A program made the translations under genes and the position numbers. Below, in pieces: positions 9,201 through 16,693 of a stretch of DNA of 45,160 nt (position 1 is its first letter; the number at the start of each line of letters is the position of its first letter). Below the pieces are notes generated by a model. That model was not told the DNA's origin, did no database searches, and worked only from the letters and a program-made list of their open reading frames with translations. This stretch comes from Paludibacteraceae bacterium (GTDB taxonomy: Bacteria; Bacteroidota; Bacteroidia; Bacteroidales; Paludibacteraceae): NCBI GenBank assembly GCA_024399545.1, contig JAKSNS010000022.1, positions 1 through 45,160 of the forward strand, written 5' to 3'.

Positions 9201-9426
9201 AGAAGGCAACACCGAGTTGTTCGATGCCCTAAGACAGGGACACATCAACTACATCATCAACACGATAGACATCAACCAGACCAGCACCACCCGTGACGGT
9301 TACGAAATACGTCGCTGTGCAGTGGAGAACAACGTGGCACTCTTCTCGTCACTCGAAACGGTGAGCGTTCTCCTTGATGTCCTTGAGGAGATAACCCTCG
9401 GAGTAAGTACCATTGACGCAGAATAA
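6241..9426 (+). CDS. carB: Carbamoyl-phosphate synthase large subunit
   Basis: CarB makes carbamoyl phosphate from bicarbonate, ammonia and two ATP. The 1061-residue protein shows the internal duplication of the family: a first ATP-grasp half beginning with [19 protein letters not shown] and a second half beginning near residue 555 with [18 protein letters not shown]. Each half has its own LGGQT motif and an EVNPR motif ([16 protein letters not shown] and [16 protein letters not shown]). The C-terminal 140 or so residues form the MGS-like allosteric domain that binds UMP or ornithine in relatives. Length is near the usual 1070. It ends one base before pyrK starts. Confidence 0.97.
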   Translation: MPKRTDIHKIMVIGSGPIVIGQAAEFDYAGTQACLALKEEGYEVVLVNSNPATIMTDTHIADKVYMEPLTLEYVAKIIRFERPDAIVPGLGGQTGLNLAVQLAKKGVLKECDVEILGTSFESIERAEDRELFKELCQGLGEPVLPSSIANSMEEGLKAAHEIGYPVVLRPAFTLGGTGGGFAYNDDDFQDLMRNALILSPVHQVLVEKSIKGYKEIEYEVMRDANDTAITICNMENIDPVGVHTGDSMVVCPSQTLTNKEYQLLRDSALRIIRELKIEGGCNVQFALDPLSFNYFLIEVNPRVSRSSALASKASGYPIARVSAKIAVGMRLDEIKLANTPACFEPALDYVVTKIARFPFDKFADAKNTLGTQMKATGEVMSVGRTMEESLLKAVRSLEIGVCHIYNKKFNDWDAQKLLEYIHNATDDRLYAIAQLIRLGVDLGMIFNSTKIDMFFLEKFKNIVDYEKILKAGVGDEKVLRRAKVMGFSDKYIGQVWGMTEGEMYEMRKRFGIFPVYKMIDTCASEFTSYVPYFYSTYDPGENESKVSDKKKIIVLGSGPIRIGQGIEFDYSTVHTIWSIREAGYEAIIINNNPETVSTDYTTSDKLYFEPLTVEDVMNIVQMEKPVGIIVSLGGQTAINLAAPLFKLGVPIIGTDVQAIENAENRDSFEKIMVKLGIPQPKGLAVTDIEEGVRVAKEIGFPVLVRPSYVLGGRAMQIVNNEPSLRHYLQTAVEINTEQPVLVDKYIMGKELEVDAVCDGTDVFIPGIMEHVEKTGIHSGDSISVYPTFSVSQGVKNKIIDYTVRLGKAIGIVGLYNIQFIADSNDDVYVIEVNPRSSRTVPFLSKSTGYQLADIGTQVILGHSLKEQGFTVVYPSEKKRWYVKAPAFSFNKLSGMDAYLSPEMKSTGEAIGYDKSLTRALYKALRSSGMHMTNYGTLLCTIADADKAQALPLIKRFYDLGFNIEATEGTANYLKTHGIRTRIRHKLTEGNTELFDALRQGHINYIINTIDINQTSTTRDGYEIRRCAVENNVALFSSLETVSVLLDVLEEITLGVSTIDAE

Positions 9427-9427
9427 T

Positions 9428-10147
9428 ATGACTATATTAGAAAACACAAAACTGGTTGACAACGTCTATCGGATGAAACTGGGCGGAGGTCACAAACCGG
9501 TGACCGCCCCAGGACAATTCGTCAACATTGCCCTTCCAGACAAGTTTCTCAGGCGACCTATCTCTATCTGCGACTGGGACGACGAGACGTTCACAATAGT
9601 ATATAAGGTTGTGGGCGAAGGCACAGAGATGATGAGCCGGATGTCTGTTGGGACGGAACTTGACGTTCTCGGACCTTTGGGCAACGGCTTTGACATAGAA
9701 GTGCAGAAGATGCGTCATCCGTTGGTTGTAGGTGGTGGCGTGGGCGTTCCTCCGCTCTACGGACTGACGAAGGAACTGTTGAAAAAGGGCTGTCACCCTA
9801 CTGTGGTAATAGGTTTCAACACAGCCTCCGAGGTTATACTGTTCGATGAGCTTCAAGCCCTCGGCGTTGACGTGTTCGTCTCGACCATGGACGGCACGGG
9901 TGGAGTGAAAGGTGTGGTGACTGACGCTATGGCGAAAGCGTGCGTGCTGTATGACTACTTCTACTGCTGCGGTCCACGGCCAATGATTGAGGCTCTCAAG
10001 CAAGAGACCATGACCGAAGGGCAGATTTCGATGGAAGAGCGTATGGGTTGTGGCTTTGGCGCATGCGTAGGCTGTACGATTGAGACAAAGAACGGATTTA
10101 GAAGGGTTTGCGCTGACGGCCCTGTATTCCTAAAATCAGAATTATGA
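9428..10147 (+). CDS. pyrK: Dihydroorotate dehydrogenase electron transfer subunit
   Basis: PyrK carries FAD and a [2Fe-2S] cluster and moves electrons from the FMN subunit PyrD to NAD+. The 239-residue protein has a ferredoxin-reductase fold: flavin-binding RRPISICDWD near residue 43, a nucleotide-binding GGGVGVPPLYGLTKEL segment, and a C-terminal cysteine cluster CGFGACVGC plus a fourth Cys downstream for the iron-sulfur cluster. The ATG at 9428 fits the family N-terminus and avoids the longer upstream reading frame that overlaps carB. Its TGA overlaps the pyrD ATG by four bases, consistent with a PyrK2-PyrD2 complex. Confidence 0.95.
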   Translation: MTILENTKLVDNVYRMKLGGGHKPVTAPGQFVNIALPDKFLRRPISICDWDDETFTIVYKVVGEGTEMMSRMSVGTELDVLGPLGNGFDIEVQKMRHPLVVGGGVGVPPLYGLTKELLKKGCHPTVVIGFNTASEVILFDELQALGVDVFVSTMDGTGGVKGVVTDAMAKACVLYDYFYCCGPRPMIEALKQETMTEGQISMEERMGCGFGACVGCTIETKNGFRRVCADGPVFLKSEL

Positions 10148-11052
10148 AAGTAAATCTTTGCGGATTGGAGTTGGACAACCCAGTGATACCTGCTTCGGGG
10201 ACATTCGGTTTTGGCGTTGAACACTCGCAATTCTACGACATAAACTGCCTTGGTTCGCTATCATTCAAAGGGACGACACGCGAGGCAAGATACGGCAATC
10301 CCACACCACGCATTGCCGAATGCGGAGGCTACGGGATGATAAACGCCGTGGGACTGCAAAACCCTGGCATTGACGCTGTCTGCGAGAAGCAGATGAAAGT
10401 GCTGAGCCACTTCTACAAGAAGCCTGTCATCGCCAACATCAGCGGATTCTCGATAGACGAATACCGTGAGTGCTGCGCCAAGATAGACAGGCAGGAGCAG
10501 GTGGGGATAATAGAAGTCAACATTTCCTGCCCTAACGTCCATAATGGCGGAATGGCTTTCGGCACAGACCCTAAGGCAGCGGCAGAAGTGACAAAGGCTG
10601 TGAAAGAGGTGACGACTAAGCCTGTCGTGATGAAACTATCGCCTAACGTGACTGATATTGTGAGCATTGCCAAGGCGTGCGAGGAGGCTGGCGCTGATGG
10701 GCTCTGCTTGATAAACACCGTGTTAGGTATGAGGATAGACATACGCAGGAGAAAGCCAGTTATAGCAAACAGATATGGAGGTTATTCGGGGGCTGGCATC
10801 TTCCCGTTGGCTTTGAGGATGGTCAACCAGGTGGCAAACGCCTGCCACGTGCCTGTGATAGGTTGTGGTGGAGTGAGCCGTGCAGAAGACGTTATAGAGA
10901 TGATGATGGCAGGGGCGACGGCTGTGGAGATTGGTGCAGCCAATTTGGTTAACCCTATGGTATGTAAAGAGATAATAGACAGATTGCCAAGTCTGATGAA
11001 AGAGTTGGGCATCGAGCACCTGAAAGATATTATCGGTATAGTAAACAAATAA
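10144..11052 (+). CDS. pyrD: Dihydroorotate dehydrogenase, class 1B catalytic subunit
   Basis: This FMN enzyme oxidises dihydroorotate to orotate in the cytoplasm using NAD+ through PyrK. It has 302 residues, the family length. Visible signatures are the N-terminal LDNPVIPASGTFGFG, the substrate loop NAVGLQNPG, the catalytic cysteine motif NISCPNVHNGG, and the FMN phosphate loop VIGCGGVSRAEDVIEMMMAGA. The adjacent pyrK and the active-site Cys place it in class 1B (PyrDB) rather than the quinone-linked class 2. A 4-base overlap with pyrK and a 6-base gap to pyrF keep it in the operon. Confidence 0.96.
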   Translation: MKVNLCGLELDNPVIPASGTFGFGVEHSQFYDINCLGSLSFKGTTREARYGNPTPRIAECGGYGMINAVGLQNPGIDAVCEKQMKVLSHFYKKPVIANISGFSIDEYRECCAKIDRQEQVGIIEVNISCPNVHNGGMAFGTDPKAAAEVTKAVKEVTTKPVVMKLSPNVTDIVSIAKACEEAGADGLCLINTVLGMRIDIRRRKPVIANRYGGYSGAGIFPLALRMVNQVANACHVPVIGCGGVSRAEDVIEMMMAGATAVEIGAANLVNPMVCKEIIDRLPSLMKELGIEHLKDIIGIVNK

Positions 11053-11058
11053 GACACT

Positions 11059-11769
11059 ATGAATAAGAAAGATGTAATCATTGCCTGCGACTTTGCAAGC
11101 GCAGAGGATACTTATCGCTTTTTGGATAAGTTCAAAGACGAGCCACGTAAACCATTCGTCAAGATAGGCATGGAGTTGTTTTATGCGGCAGGGCCTGACA
11201 TTGTCCGTGAGTTGAAACGCCGTGGACATCAGATATTCCTTGACCTGAAACTGCACGACATTCCTAACACGGTCAAGAAGTCGATGGCGGTATTGAGTCG
11301 TTTGGACGTTGACATGTGCAACCTTCATGCGGCAGGGACAATCGAGATGATGAAAGCTGCACTTGAGGGGCTGACAAGAGAGGACGGCACACGACCACTG
11401 TTGATTGCGGTCACACAGTTGACCTCGACAAGCGAAGAACGTATGCACGATGACCTGCTCATCCCTGGCAAGATTGGGGACTGCGTTGTCCATTACGCAA
11501 AGAATGCACAGAAGGCCGGTCTTGACGGTGTGGTATGCTCGCCACTTGAGGCAGGTATGGTGAAGGAGGCCTGCGGACGAGAGTTCATGGCTGTCACCCC
11601 GGGCATACGTTTCGCAGATGGAGCAGTGGGTGACCAAGTACGCGTCACCACACCTGAGAAGGCACGTGAGATTGGCTCGGATTTCATTGTCGTAGGCCGT
11701 CCAATCACTGCGGCTGAAGACCCTGTTGCAGCGTACAAGCGCTGTCTGAAAGAGTTCTTGGAAGAATAA
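11059..11769 (+). CDS. pyrF: Orotidine-5'-phosphate decarboxylase, subfamily 1
   Basis: PyrF decarboxylates OMP to UMP, the last step of the pathway. The 236-residue protein has the active-site signature [15 protein letters not shown] with the Asp-Lys-Asp catalytic array, a VCSPLEA strand, the phosphate loop VTPGIRF, and FIVVGRPIT near the C-terminus. It belongs to the short subfamily 1 type found in Bacillus and Escherichia. Many Bacteroidetes carry the longer subfamily 2 enzyme instead, so the type fits the Bacillus-like organisation of the operon. There is a 13-base gap to pyrE. Confidence 0.96.
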   Translation: MNKKDVIIACDFASAEDTYRFLDKFKDEPRKPFVKIGMELFYAAGPDIVRELKRRGHQIFLDLKLHDIPNTVKKSMAVLSRLDVDMCNLHAAGTIEMMKAALEGLTREDGTRPLLIAVTQLTSTSEERMHDDLLIPGKIGDCVVHYAKNAQKAGLDGVVCSPLEAGMVKEACGREFMAVTPGIRFADGAVGDQVRVTTPEKAREIGSDFIVVGRPITAAEDPVAAYKRCLKEFLEE

Positions 11770-11782
11770 AAACAATCAGAAT

Positions 11783-12412
11783 ATGGAAAAACAAATAGCA
11801 CATGACCTGCTTTCAATCAAAGCAGTCTTCCTCCGCCCTGAAGAACCATTCACATGGGCAAGCGGCATAAAAAGCCCAATCTATTGTGATAATCGTCTCA
11901 CGCTCACAGCTGTAGAGGTTCGTAACCACGTAGAACAAGGTCTTGCCGAGACTATCAAGCGTGAATACCCAGAGGTTGAGGTGTTGATGGGGACATCGAC
12001 CGCAGGTATCGCCCATGCGGCAATTACCGCTACAATTCTTGGTTTGCCAATGGGTTATGTACGTTCGTCAAGCAAAGACCATGGCCGTGGCAACCAGATT
12101 GAGGGGCGTTTGGAGAAAGGTCAGAAAGTTGTTGTCGTTGAGGATTTGATTTCAACCGGCGGTTCGTGCATAGACGTGGTAAATGTTTTGCGTGAGGCTG
12201 GTGCGGATGTTTTGGGCATCGTCAGCATATTCACCTACGGTATGCAGAAAGGGCTTGACAAAATTGCCAATGCCAAGACGACCAACCATTCGCTCTGCAA
12301 CCTCGACGTACTGTTGGACGTTGCTGCCGAAGAGGGGTATATCAAGCCTGAGCAGAAAGAACAGATTATCAAGTTCCGCAACAACCCTTCAGACGAGAGT
12401 TGGATTAAGTGA
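11783..12412 (+). CDS. pyrE: Orotate phosphoribosyltransferase
   Basis: PyrE joins orotate to PRPP to form OMP, the substrate of PyrF. The 209-residue protein has the type I phosphoribosyltransferase PRPP motif VVVVEDLISTGGSC near residue 120, the SGIKSPIYCDNR segment after the N-terminal strand, and a flexible catalytic loop RSSSKDHGRGNQIEG. It is the final gene of the operon and is followed 18 bases later by an intrinsic terminator. Confidence 0.96.
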   Translation: MEKQIAHDLLSIKAVFLRPEEPFTWASGIKSPIYCDNRLTLTAVEVRNHVEQGLAETIKREYPEVEVLMGTSTAGIAHAAITATILGLPMGYVRSSSKDHGRGNQIEGRLEKGQKVVVVEDLISTGGSCIDVVNVLREAGADVLGIVSIFTYGMQKGLDKIANAKTTNHSLCNLDVLLDVAAEEGYIKPEQKEQIIKFRNNPSDESWIK

Positions 12413-12430
12413 TGATAAATCAGTAAAAGA

Positions 12431-12466
12431 AAAGGGCGGTCTGTCGATTGACAAACCGCCTTTTTT
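12431..12466 (+). terminator. Terminator of the pyrimidine operon
   Basis: GGCGGTCTGTC (12435-12445) pairs with GACAAACCGCC (12450-12460) with one mismatch around a GATT loop, followed by six T. It lies 18 bases after the pyrE stop. Confidence 0.88.
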
Positions 12467-12580
12467 CGTTATTAAGCCTAAGATTTTACCTGTAAAAAAG
12501 AAGCAGGGATGAATAAACACGATGCAAAGGTAATGGAATTATCTGAGACTTGTTGTGTTTCCTCAAGGAGTGGCATAGGA

Positions 12581-12696
12581 AATTTCCAATTGTAACCGTT
12601 TAATTGTAACCGAAGAGCTAAATACCTGTGTGACAATGGCGAAGTGTGTCGAAAATGCCAAAAATTAATTGTAACCAATTGTAACCAATTGTAACC
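12581..12696 (+). repeat. TTGTAACC iteron block, left arm
   Basis: Five exact copies of AATTGTAACC start at 12588, 12602, 12667, 12677 and 12687. The spacings are 14, 65, 10 and 10 bases. The last three are perfect tandem repeats. A TGCCAAAAATTA stretch precedes the tandem group. A matching block in reverse orientation lies at 12951-13055. Confidence 0.85.
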
Positions 12697-12950
12697 CTGA
12701 AAAAGCGTGCGGAAAAGTCAAGCAAAAAAGAAGAAAAAAAAGGTAGAAAACGTGTCGGAGGAAAAATCAGAGGTGAAAATTTAACATTTCAAATCGGGAT
12801 TTTCTGGATTTGGACCAAGTTGTAGTTAGGTCAGGGGTTCGTTTGGGCTACGTCTTTTTTAAGGGCAGTTAAGTTCTGCGCAACTAATGTTAATTTGAAG
12901 ATGTCGATTTTGGGATTTACGAAATTTTGCATATTTTATGTGAGTCGGGC
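12697..12950. other. Spacer between the two iteron blocks, no gene seen
   Basis: The 254 bases between the inverted iteron arms contain purine-rich runs of A and AAG near 12720-12750 and T-rich sequence after it. I see no credible ORF, no RNA gene and no clear promoter box. Confidence 0.5.
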
Positions 12951-13055
12951 GGTTACAATTGGTTACAATTAATTTTTGGCAGATTTCGGAAGAATGGGTA
13001 TTGACAGACAGAGAGTTAGGTTGTGGGTTACAATTAAACGGTTACAATTAGAAAT
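12951..13055 (-). repeat. TTGTAACC iteron block, right arm (inverted)
   Basis: Four exact copies of GGTTACAATT, the reverse complement of AATTGTAACC, start at 12951, 12961, 13026 and 13040. Read from the outside in, the spacings are 14, 65 and 10 bases, the same as in the left arm, which has one extra copy. TTTTTGGCA next to the tandem pair mirrors TGCCAAAAA of the left arm. The 55 bases between the iterons are only partly conserved, so the two arms are diverged copies with a fixed geometry. Confidence 0.85.
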
Positions 13056-13212
13056 TTGCTATACACTATCTTTTCCTGAAAAAATAGACGGATGACTGAT
13101 TATTTTCCTAATAAGATAGACATCGTCCTATAAACATTGACATATTCCTGTTTTTGTTGTCAGCGTACTCAAATGATTGCGCCCATAAAATCTTCGCAGT
13201 CTTCGGCAGAAG

Positions 13213-13810
13213 TTATAGAATAACATAATCAATTACTATTTTTTCACGATAATCGCAAAATAGACTGCCTATTAGGAAAAATGGCAATAACCGAACCACT
13301 TGATTAACGCAAAAAAGCATGGGCATATATGTATAAAAAGCAGCAACCATTAGTGAAACGATGAATAGATATACTCGTCCTTTTTGTTGTTATTTTGAAA
13401 ACAACTGGAGACAAAGCATAGAATATCAATAATACATATATATACCAAATAATTTGGATTGGACCTTCTATTGGAGAAACAAAAAGCATGAATATATTGT
13501 AACCAAATTGCTTCATTGACTCAAATTTCAAAAGACTAGCAACAAGCCCCACAACAAAGTATGCAGGTATAAATTTCTTAGCCTTTTTACTAAAATAATC
13601 TTTCCGACGACAAAATGTCGGAAAAGAATACTTAATTAAAAAACCACTGAGAGTCATAAAAAAGCCCATGTGAAATGAATAAATGATTTTAGCATAAGGG
13701 TAATACCAATCCGCTAAAGGAGACAAAAACTTGTGATGTCCCATAACTACAAGTATAGTAGCCATCATTGTTAACACATCTATAACGGGAATGCGTTCTT
13801 TTTTTACCAT
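13213..13810 (-). pseudogene. Acyltransferase-3 family membrane acyltransferase, frameshifted and truncated
   Basis: The first 144 or so residues match integral membrane O-acyltransferases: IPVIDVLTMMATILVVMGHH with the catalytic-type His, then FHMGFFMTLSGFLIK and several membrane segments. The reading frame then breaks at a run of five A on the coding strand (13381-13385). One base fewer would join it to the correct continuation, which reads on through LMVAAFYTYMPML and RLLPFFLIGSLF, typical of the family, to a TAA at 13213. Even with this fixed the protein has about 198 residues where 330 or more are usual, so the 3' part is also missing. Full members add acyl groups to surface sugars. The homopolymer slip could be a sequencing error, but the missing C-terminus argues for a dead gene. 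Confidence 0.75.
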
Positions 13811-14313
13811 AACATCTGTTGTATTAAATAAAGAATCCCGTATTTTACACCCTATACAAACTGCCCGCTGAAATACTGTTAAGCAGACATTTCAACTGAT
13901 TGTCTGCAAAGGGAACGGATTTTCGACTCGGATTTTTGACGAAATCGCAAGTTGTGCAAAACTTTTTGCCTAAAAACTTGTTTGTTTCGTATATTATCAC
14001 TATCTGTGCATAGGGTTTCAAACCATATAACACCCTATACAAAATGGCAATTCCAAGTGATATTTTAGCAGTTCCAAGACCCAGTAGTACGGTGGTGAAA
14101 AAGAGGGGCTATACTGTTCGTCAGCACCCATAACCAAAAAATCAAGTTTCTCTGGTGAAAGTTTATATACGTCACTTAGATTGGAGTTGCAAAGGTACAA
14201 TATTTTCGGGACATTGCAAAATATTTCAGAAGGATTTTTTATAGAAAGGCAACAGCGTAGAGGTGGTGCAAATTTGTGTTTTGCGGACAACAATAAATGG
14301 ATTATCAGAAACT
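13811..14313. other. Gene-poor stretch with direct repeats and a minus-strand promoter
   Basis: No convincing gene. A 14-base direct repeat ACACCCTATACAAA occurs at 13847-13860 and 14030-14043, bounding a 183-base unit. Within it GCAGACA (13883-13889) and TGTCTGC (13901-13907) form a hairpin. The small minus-strand ORFs here have no features I recognise and are probably not genes. Confidence 0.5.
14190..14220 (-). promoter_or_regulatory. Promoter facing the acyltransferase remnant
   Basis: On the minus strand TTTG (14217-14220) and TACCTTTG (14190-14197) lie 19 bases apart, an excellent match to the Bacteroidetes promoter. Transcripts from it would run through about 370 bases of leader into the acyltransferase remnant. 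Confidence 0.65.
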
Positions 14314-14342
14314 AAGCCGCAAGTTGGAATTACTTGCGGCTT
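14314..14342 (-). terminator. Hairpin downstream of nadC
   Basis: A perfect 11-bp stem, AAGCCGCAAGT with ACTTGCGGCTT, around a seven-base loop, 30 bases past the nadC stop. There is no long T run on either strand, so it may be a weak terminator or an mRNA 3'-end stabiliser. Confidence 0.55.
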
Positions 14343-14372
14343 CGCTTATGACAGTGAGTATTGAATGCATCG

Positions 14373-15209
14373 TTATCGTACAGCCTTGAAGGAGAGGTCG
14401 AGAGAAGAGACATGATGGGTCAAAGCACCGACTGAGATGAAGTCAACACCACATTCGGCATAGGCACGAATAGTCTCTCGGGTTATGCCACCTGATGATT
14501 CAACCTCATAACGATGGTCAATGAGGCGAACAGCCTGACGAGTGAGATCGGGGGTGAAATTGTCCAACATGATACGGTGAACGCCCCCGTGGCTGAGAAC
14601 CTGACGGAGTTCGTCGAGGTTGCGCACCTCGATCTCTATCCTTAGGTCTCGGTTATTGGCTTTGAGGTATTCGTGACAACGGTCAATGGCCTGTGTGATG
14701 CCGCCGGCATGGTCAACGTGGTTGTCCTTGAGCATAACCATATCGAAAAGCCCAAAGCGATGGTTATCGCCACCGCCAATCCTTACCGCCATTTTTTCGA
14801 GAAGGCGGATGCCAGGCGTGGTTTTGCGTGTGTCGAGAATGCGGGTGTTGGTGCCACGGAGGAGTTCGACATACTCAGCAGTCCGGGTCGCGATGCCAGA
14901 CATACGTTGCATGACGTTGAGCATCAACCGCTCAGTCTGGAGCAAGGAACGTGTAGAGCCGTCAACACGAAAGGCGACGTCACCAACCCGGACGCGGTCG
15001 CCGTCGTTGAGGAACTGGGTGATTCGCAAAGAAGAGTCGAAAAAGGAGAAGATTTGTTTCGCGACCTCAATACCAGCAATGATACCTGGTTGCTTAACGA
15101 TGAGTTGCTGTGACCCTTGTGCATCGGCAGGGATGCATGAGAGCGTTGAGTGGTCGCCATCGCCGATGTCTTCGGCAAACCACAATCGGATTTGTTCTTT
15201 TAGTGTCAT
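14373..15209 (-). CDS. nadC: Nicotinate-nucleotide pyrophosphorylase (quinolinate phosphoribosyltransferase)
   Basis: NadC converts quinolinate and PRPP to nicotinic acid mononucleotide in de novo NAD synthesis. The 278-residue length is standard. Signatures are the N-terminal AEDIGDGDHST, the barrel motif LNVMQRMSGIATRT, the substrate-binding ILDTRKTTPG(I)R and the loop MLKDNHV, followed by the ESSGGIT glycine-rich phosphate site. It is a single gene here: nadA and nadB are not adjacent. Its start lies 16 bases from copy 1 of the 138-bp repeat, so its promoter is inside or beyond that element. Confidence 0.95.
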   Translation of the reverse strand: MTLKEQIRLWFAEDIGDGDHSTLSCIPADAQGSQQLIVKQPGIIAGIEVAKQIFSFFDSSLRITQFLNDGDRVRVGDVAFRVDGSTRSLLQTERLMLNVMQRMSGIATRTAEYVELLRGTNTRILDTRKTTPGIRLLEKMAVRIGGGDNHRFGLFDMVMLKDNHVDHAGGITQAIDRCHEYLKANNRDLRIEIEVRNLDELRQVLSHGGVHRIMLDNFTPDLTRQAVRLIDHRYEVESSGGITRETIRAYAECGVDFISVGALTHHVSSLDLSFKAVR

Positions 15210-15224
15210 ATTATATTTTTTTGA

Positions 15225-15362
15225 TTAGTCAGGGTAAAATAATAAAATGGTGCGATTTGAAAAGCATATATTGTTTGGAGACGGAGCAGGCTCCGTCTTT
15301 ACGGGGGTTGCATTATGATATAAAAATAAGATTGTAACAAGTTATTATTTCATTATGACTTA
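15225..15362 (-). repeat. 138-bp MITE-like repeat, copy 1
   Basis: This copy lies between rlmH and nadC and is in opposite orientation to copies 2 (28683-28820) and 3 (33942-34079), from which it differs at only a handful of positions. The centre is a perfect palindrome, AGACGGAGC-AG-GCTCCGTCT (15279-15298). The ends form imperfect inverted repeats of about 29 bases starting TTAGTCA. There is no ORF, so it is non-autonomous. Confidence 0.88.
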
Positions 15363-15389
15363 TTAGCTATTAGTCGTTAGCCATTGGTT

Positions 15390-15863
15390 TTACTCATGAT
15401 GATAGGGTTCGTTGCGGAGTATGGTGTTGGCACGGTAGAGTTGTTCGAGGAAAAGCGGTCGGACAATCTGGTGCGAAAAAGTCATCAGTGACAACGACAG
15501 TTTCTCGTTGGCCCTTGCATAAACGGCAGACGAAAAACCGTAGGGGCCACCAATGACGAAGACCAAGCGTTTGCAGCCAGACAAAGCACGCCGCCGGTAC
15601 CAGTCGGCAAATTGTAAAGAAGTGTATTGCACGCCCTTGTCGTCCAACAAGGCAACATAATCCTCGGGGGTCAACTGCCGAAGAATATTCCCGCCCTCAG
15701 CCTCTTTGATTTGAGCCTCGGTAAGTGACTTGGCATTTTTCAGATCAGCAATCTCGGTAAACTCGAAAGGCGAATACCTGCGCAGACGTTTCGTATATTC
15801 GCCGATGGCCGCTTGCCAATATGTTTCATTAGTCCGACCTATGCAGATTAGTGTTGTCTTCAT
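15390..15863 (-). CDS. rlmH: 23S rRNA (pseudouridine1915-N3)-methyltransferase RlmH
   Basis: RlmH methylates pseudouridine 1915 in helix 69 of 23S rRNA in assembled ribosomes. The 157-residue length is exact for the family. The SPOUT knot is recognisable from FVIGGPYGFSSAVYARAN and the C-terminal MTFSHQIVRPLFLEQLYRA with the terminal RNEPYHHE. The start at 15863 (MKTTLICIGRT) is the family start; the longer frame upstream overlaps the glycosyltransferase and is not used. It is the last gene of the long minus-strand run, two bases after the GT2 gene. Confidence 0.96.
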   Translation of the reverse strand: MKTTLICIGRTNETYWQAAIGEYTKRLRRYSPFEFTEIADLKNAKSLTEAQIKEAEGGNILRQLTPEDYVALLDDKGVQYTSLQFADWYRRRALSGCKRLVFVIGGPYGFSSAVYARANEKLSLSLMTFSHQIVRPLFLEQLYRANTILRNEPYHHE

Positions 15864-15865
15864 TT

Positions 15866-16693
15866 TTATAGCGTGCAGTAATATAGGTATTTGTATATTT
15901 GCAAAAGCCATGGCCGAGGGTGACGCAATAGGATACGCCCCACAATAAGGGAAAGGGAAGGAGGAAGACGGAGCGGCAGACGGGAGGCGTGGCGAACCAT
16001 GCGTGATATGTGGCGCAACTCGGGATAAGAGCCAGAATGGGCGAGGGAGTGAAGTGTGCGAAGGGCCTCGCGGTTCTTGCGAAGAAATTCGGCGTTGGAC
16101 TCGATATGACAATGGACGACAGGGTTGTCCGTGACACGATAGCGTATGCCTTTACGAAGGAGCGATATACCGAATACCGTATCCTCATGGCCATAACCCT
16201 TGAAGGATTCGTCGAAGAGTGTGGAGAGAAAAGTCTCACGGTCAATAAGGAAGTTGGGTGACATGAACGGGGCATCAGAGGTGCCTTCGGTTGTTACGCG
16301 TTCGCGTATGCCGTATGCCGGGAGAAGCGAATGCGCAACGTCCGTGGCCGGACGATAGACCCTGCCGCCAGAGACAACGAGAGGGGAAGGATTACGGTTG
16401 ATGATACGGACGAAAGATTCCAAATAGTCGGTACGCGCAGGAAGCGAGTCCGAATCAATGAATAGCAAATATGGATAACGCGCCGTTTTAGCGAGGATAT
16501 TACGACCAGCGGCACGACCTACGTTCCTCTCCATATTAATGGTGGCGCAACCCGTAAATGAGAACGGGACCGTAGAGGCGTCGTTAAGCACGATGATTTC
16601 ATAAACCACATTCAGGCTTTGCGCCTGAATGTTCAGTGCGTCAATCAGCGGCTGGCAATCGTAATTATATGTCGGAATCAGGATTGAAAGCAT
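15866..16693 (-). CDS. Family 2 glycosyltransferase
   Basis: The 275-residue GT-A enzyme would add one sugar to a lipid-linked or growing surface glycan at the cytoplasmic membrane face. It opens with LSILIPTYNYD and has a nucleotide-sugar pocket (VLNDAST), the RNVGRAAGRN segment and the metal-binding FIDSDSLPA. A later GYGHEDTVFG carries the ED catalytic pair. A basic and hydrophobic C-terminus (about residues 235-275) may attach it to the membrane. It overlaps the upstream GT4 gene by 16 bases. The sugar cannot be inferred. Confidence 0.9.
   Translation of the reverse strand: MLSILIPTYNYDCQPLIDALNIQAQSLNVVYEIIVLNDASTVPFSFTGCATINMERNVGRAAGRNILAKTARYPYLLFIDSDSLPARTDYLESFVRIINRNPSPLVVSGGRVYRPATDVAHSLLPAYGIRERVTTEGTSDAPFMSPNFLIDRETFLSTLFDESFKGYGHEDTVFGISLLRKGIRYRVTDNPVVHCHIESNAEFLRKNREALRTLHSLAHSGSYPELRHISRMVRHASRLPLRLPPSLSLIVGRILLRHPRPWLLQIYKYLYYCTL

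Noticed and set aside
10723..11775. A 350-codon minus-strand ORF opposite pyrF and the end of pyrD
   Set aside because: The plus-strand genes carry all known active-site motifs; the antisense product resembles no family.
12478..12678. A 66-codon minus-strand ORF after the pyrE terminator
   Set aside because: It runs through the iteron block, and its product is low-complexity with no domain.
12588..13049. The TTGTAACC iterons as a CRISPR array
   Set aside because: Units are 10 bases with irregular spacing, in both orientations, without uniform spacers and without cas genes.
14018..14293. A 91-codon minus-strand ORF with the string SPSFSPPYYWVLELLKYH
   Set aside because: The promoter at 14190-14220 falls inside the ORF, so its first third could not be translated from that transcript, and no family is recognised.
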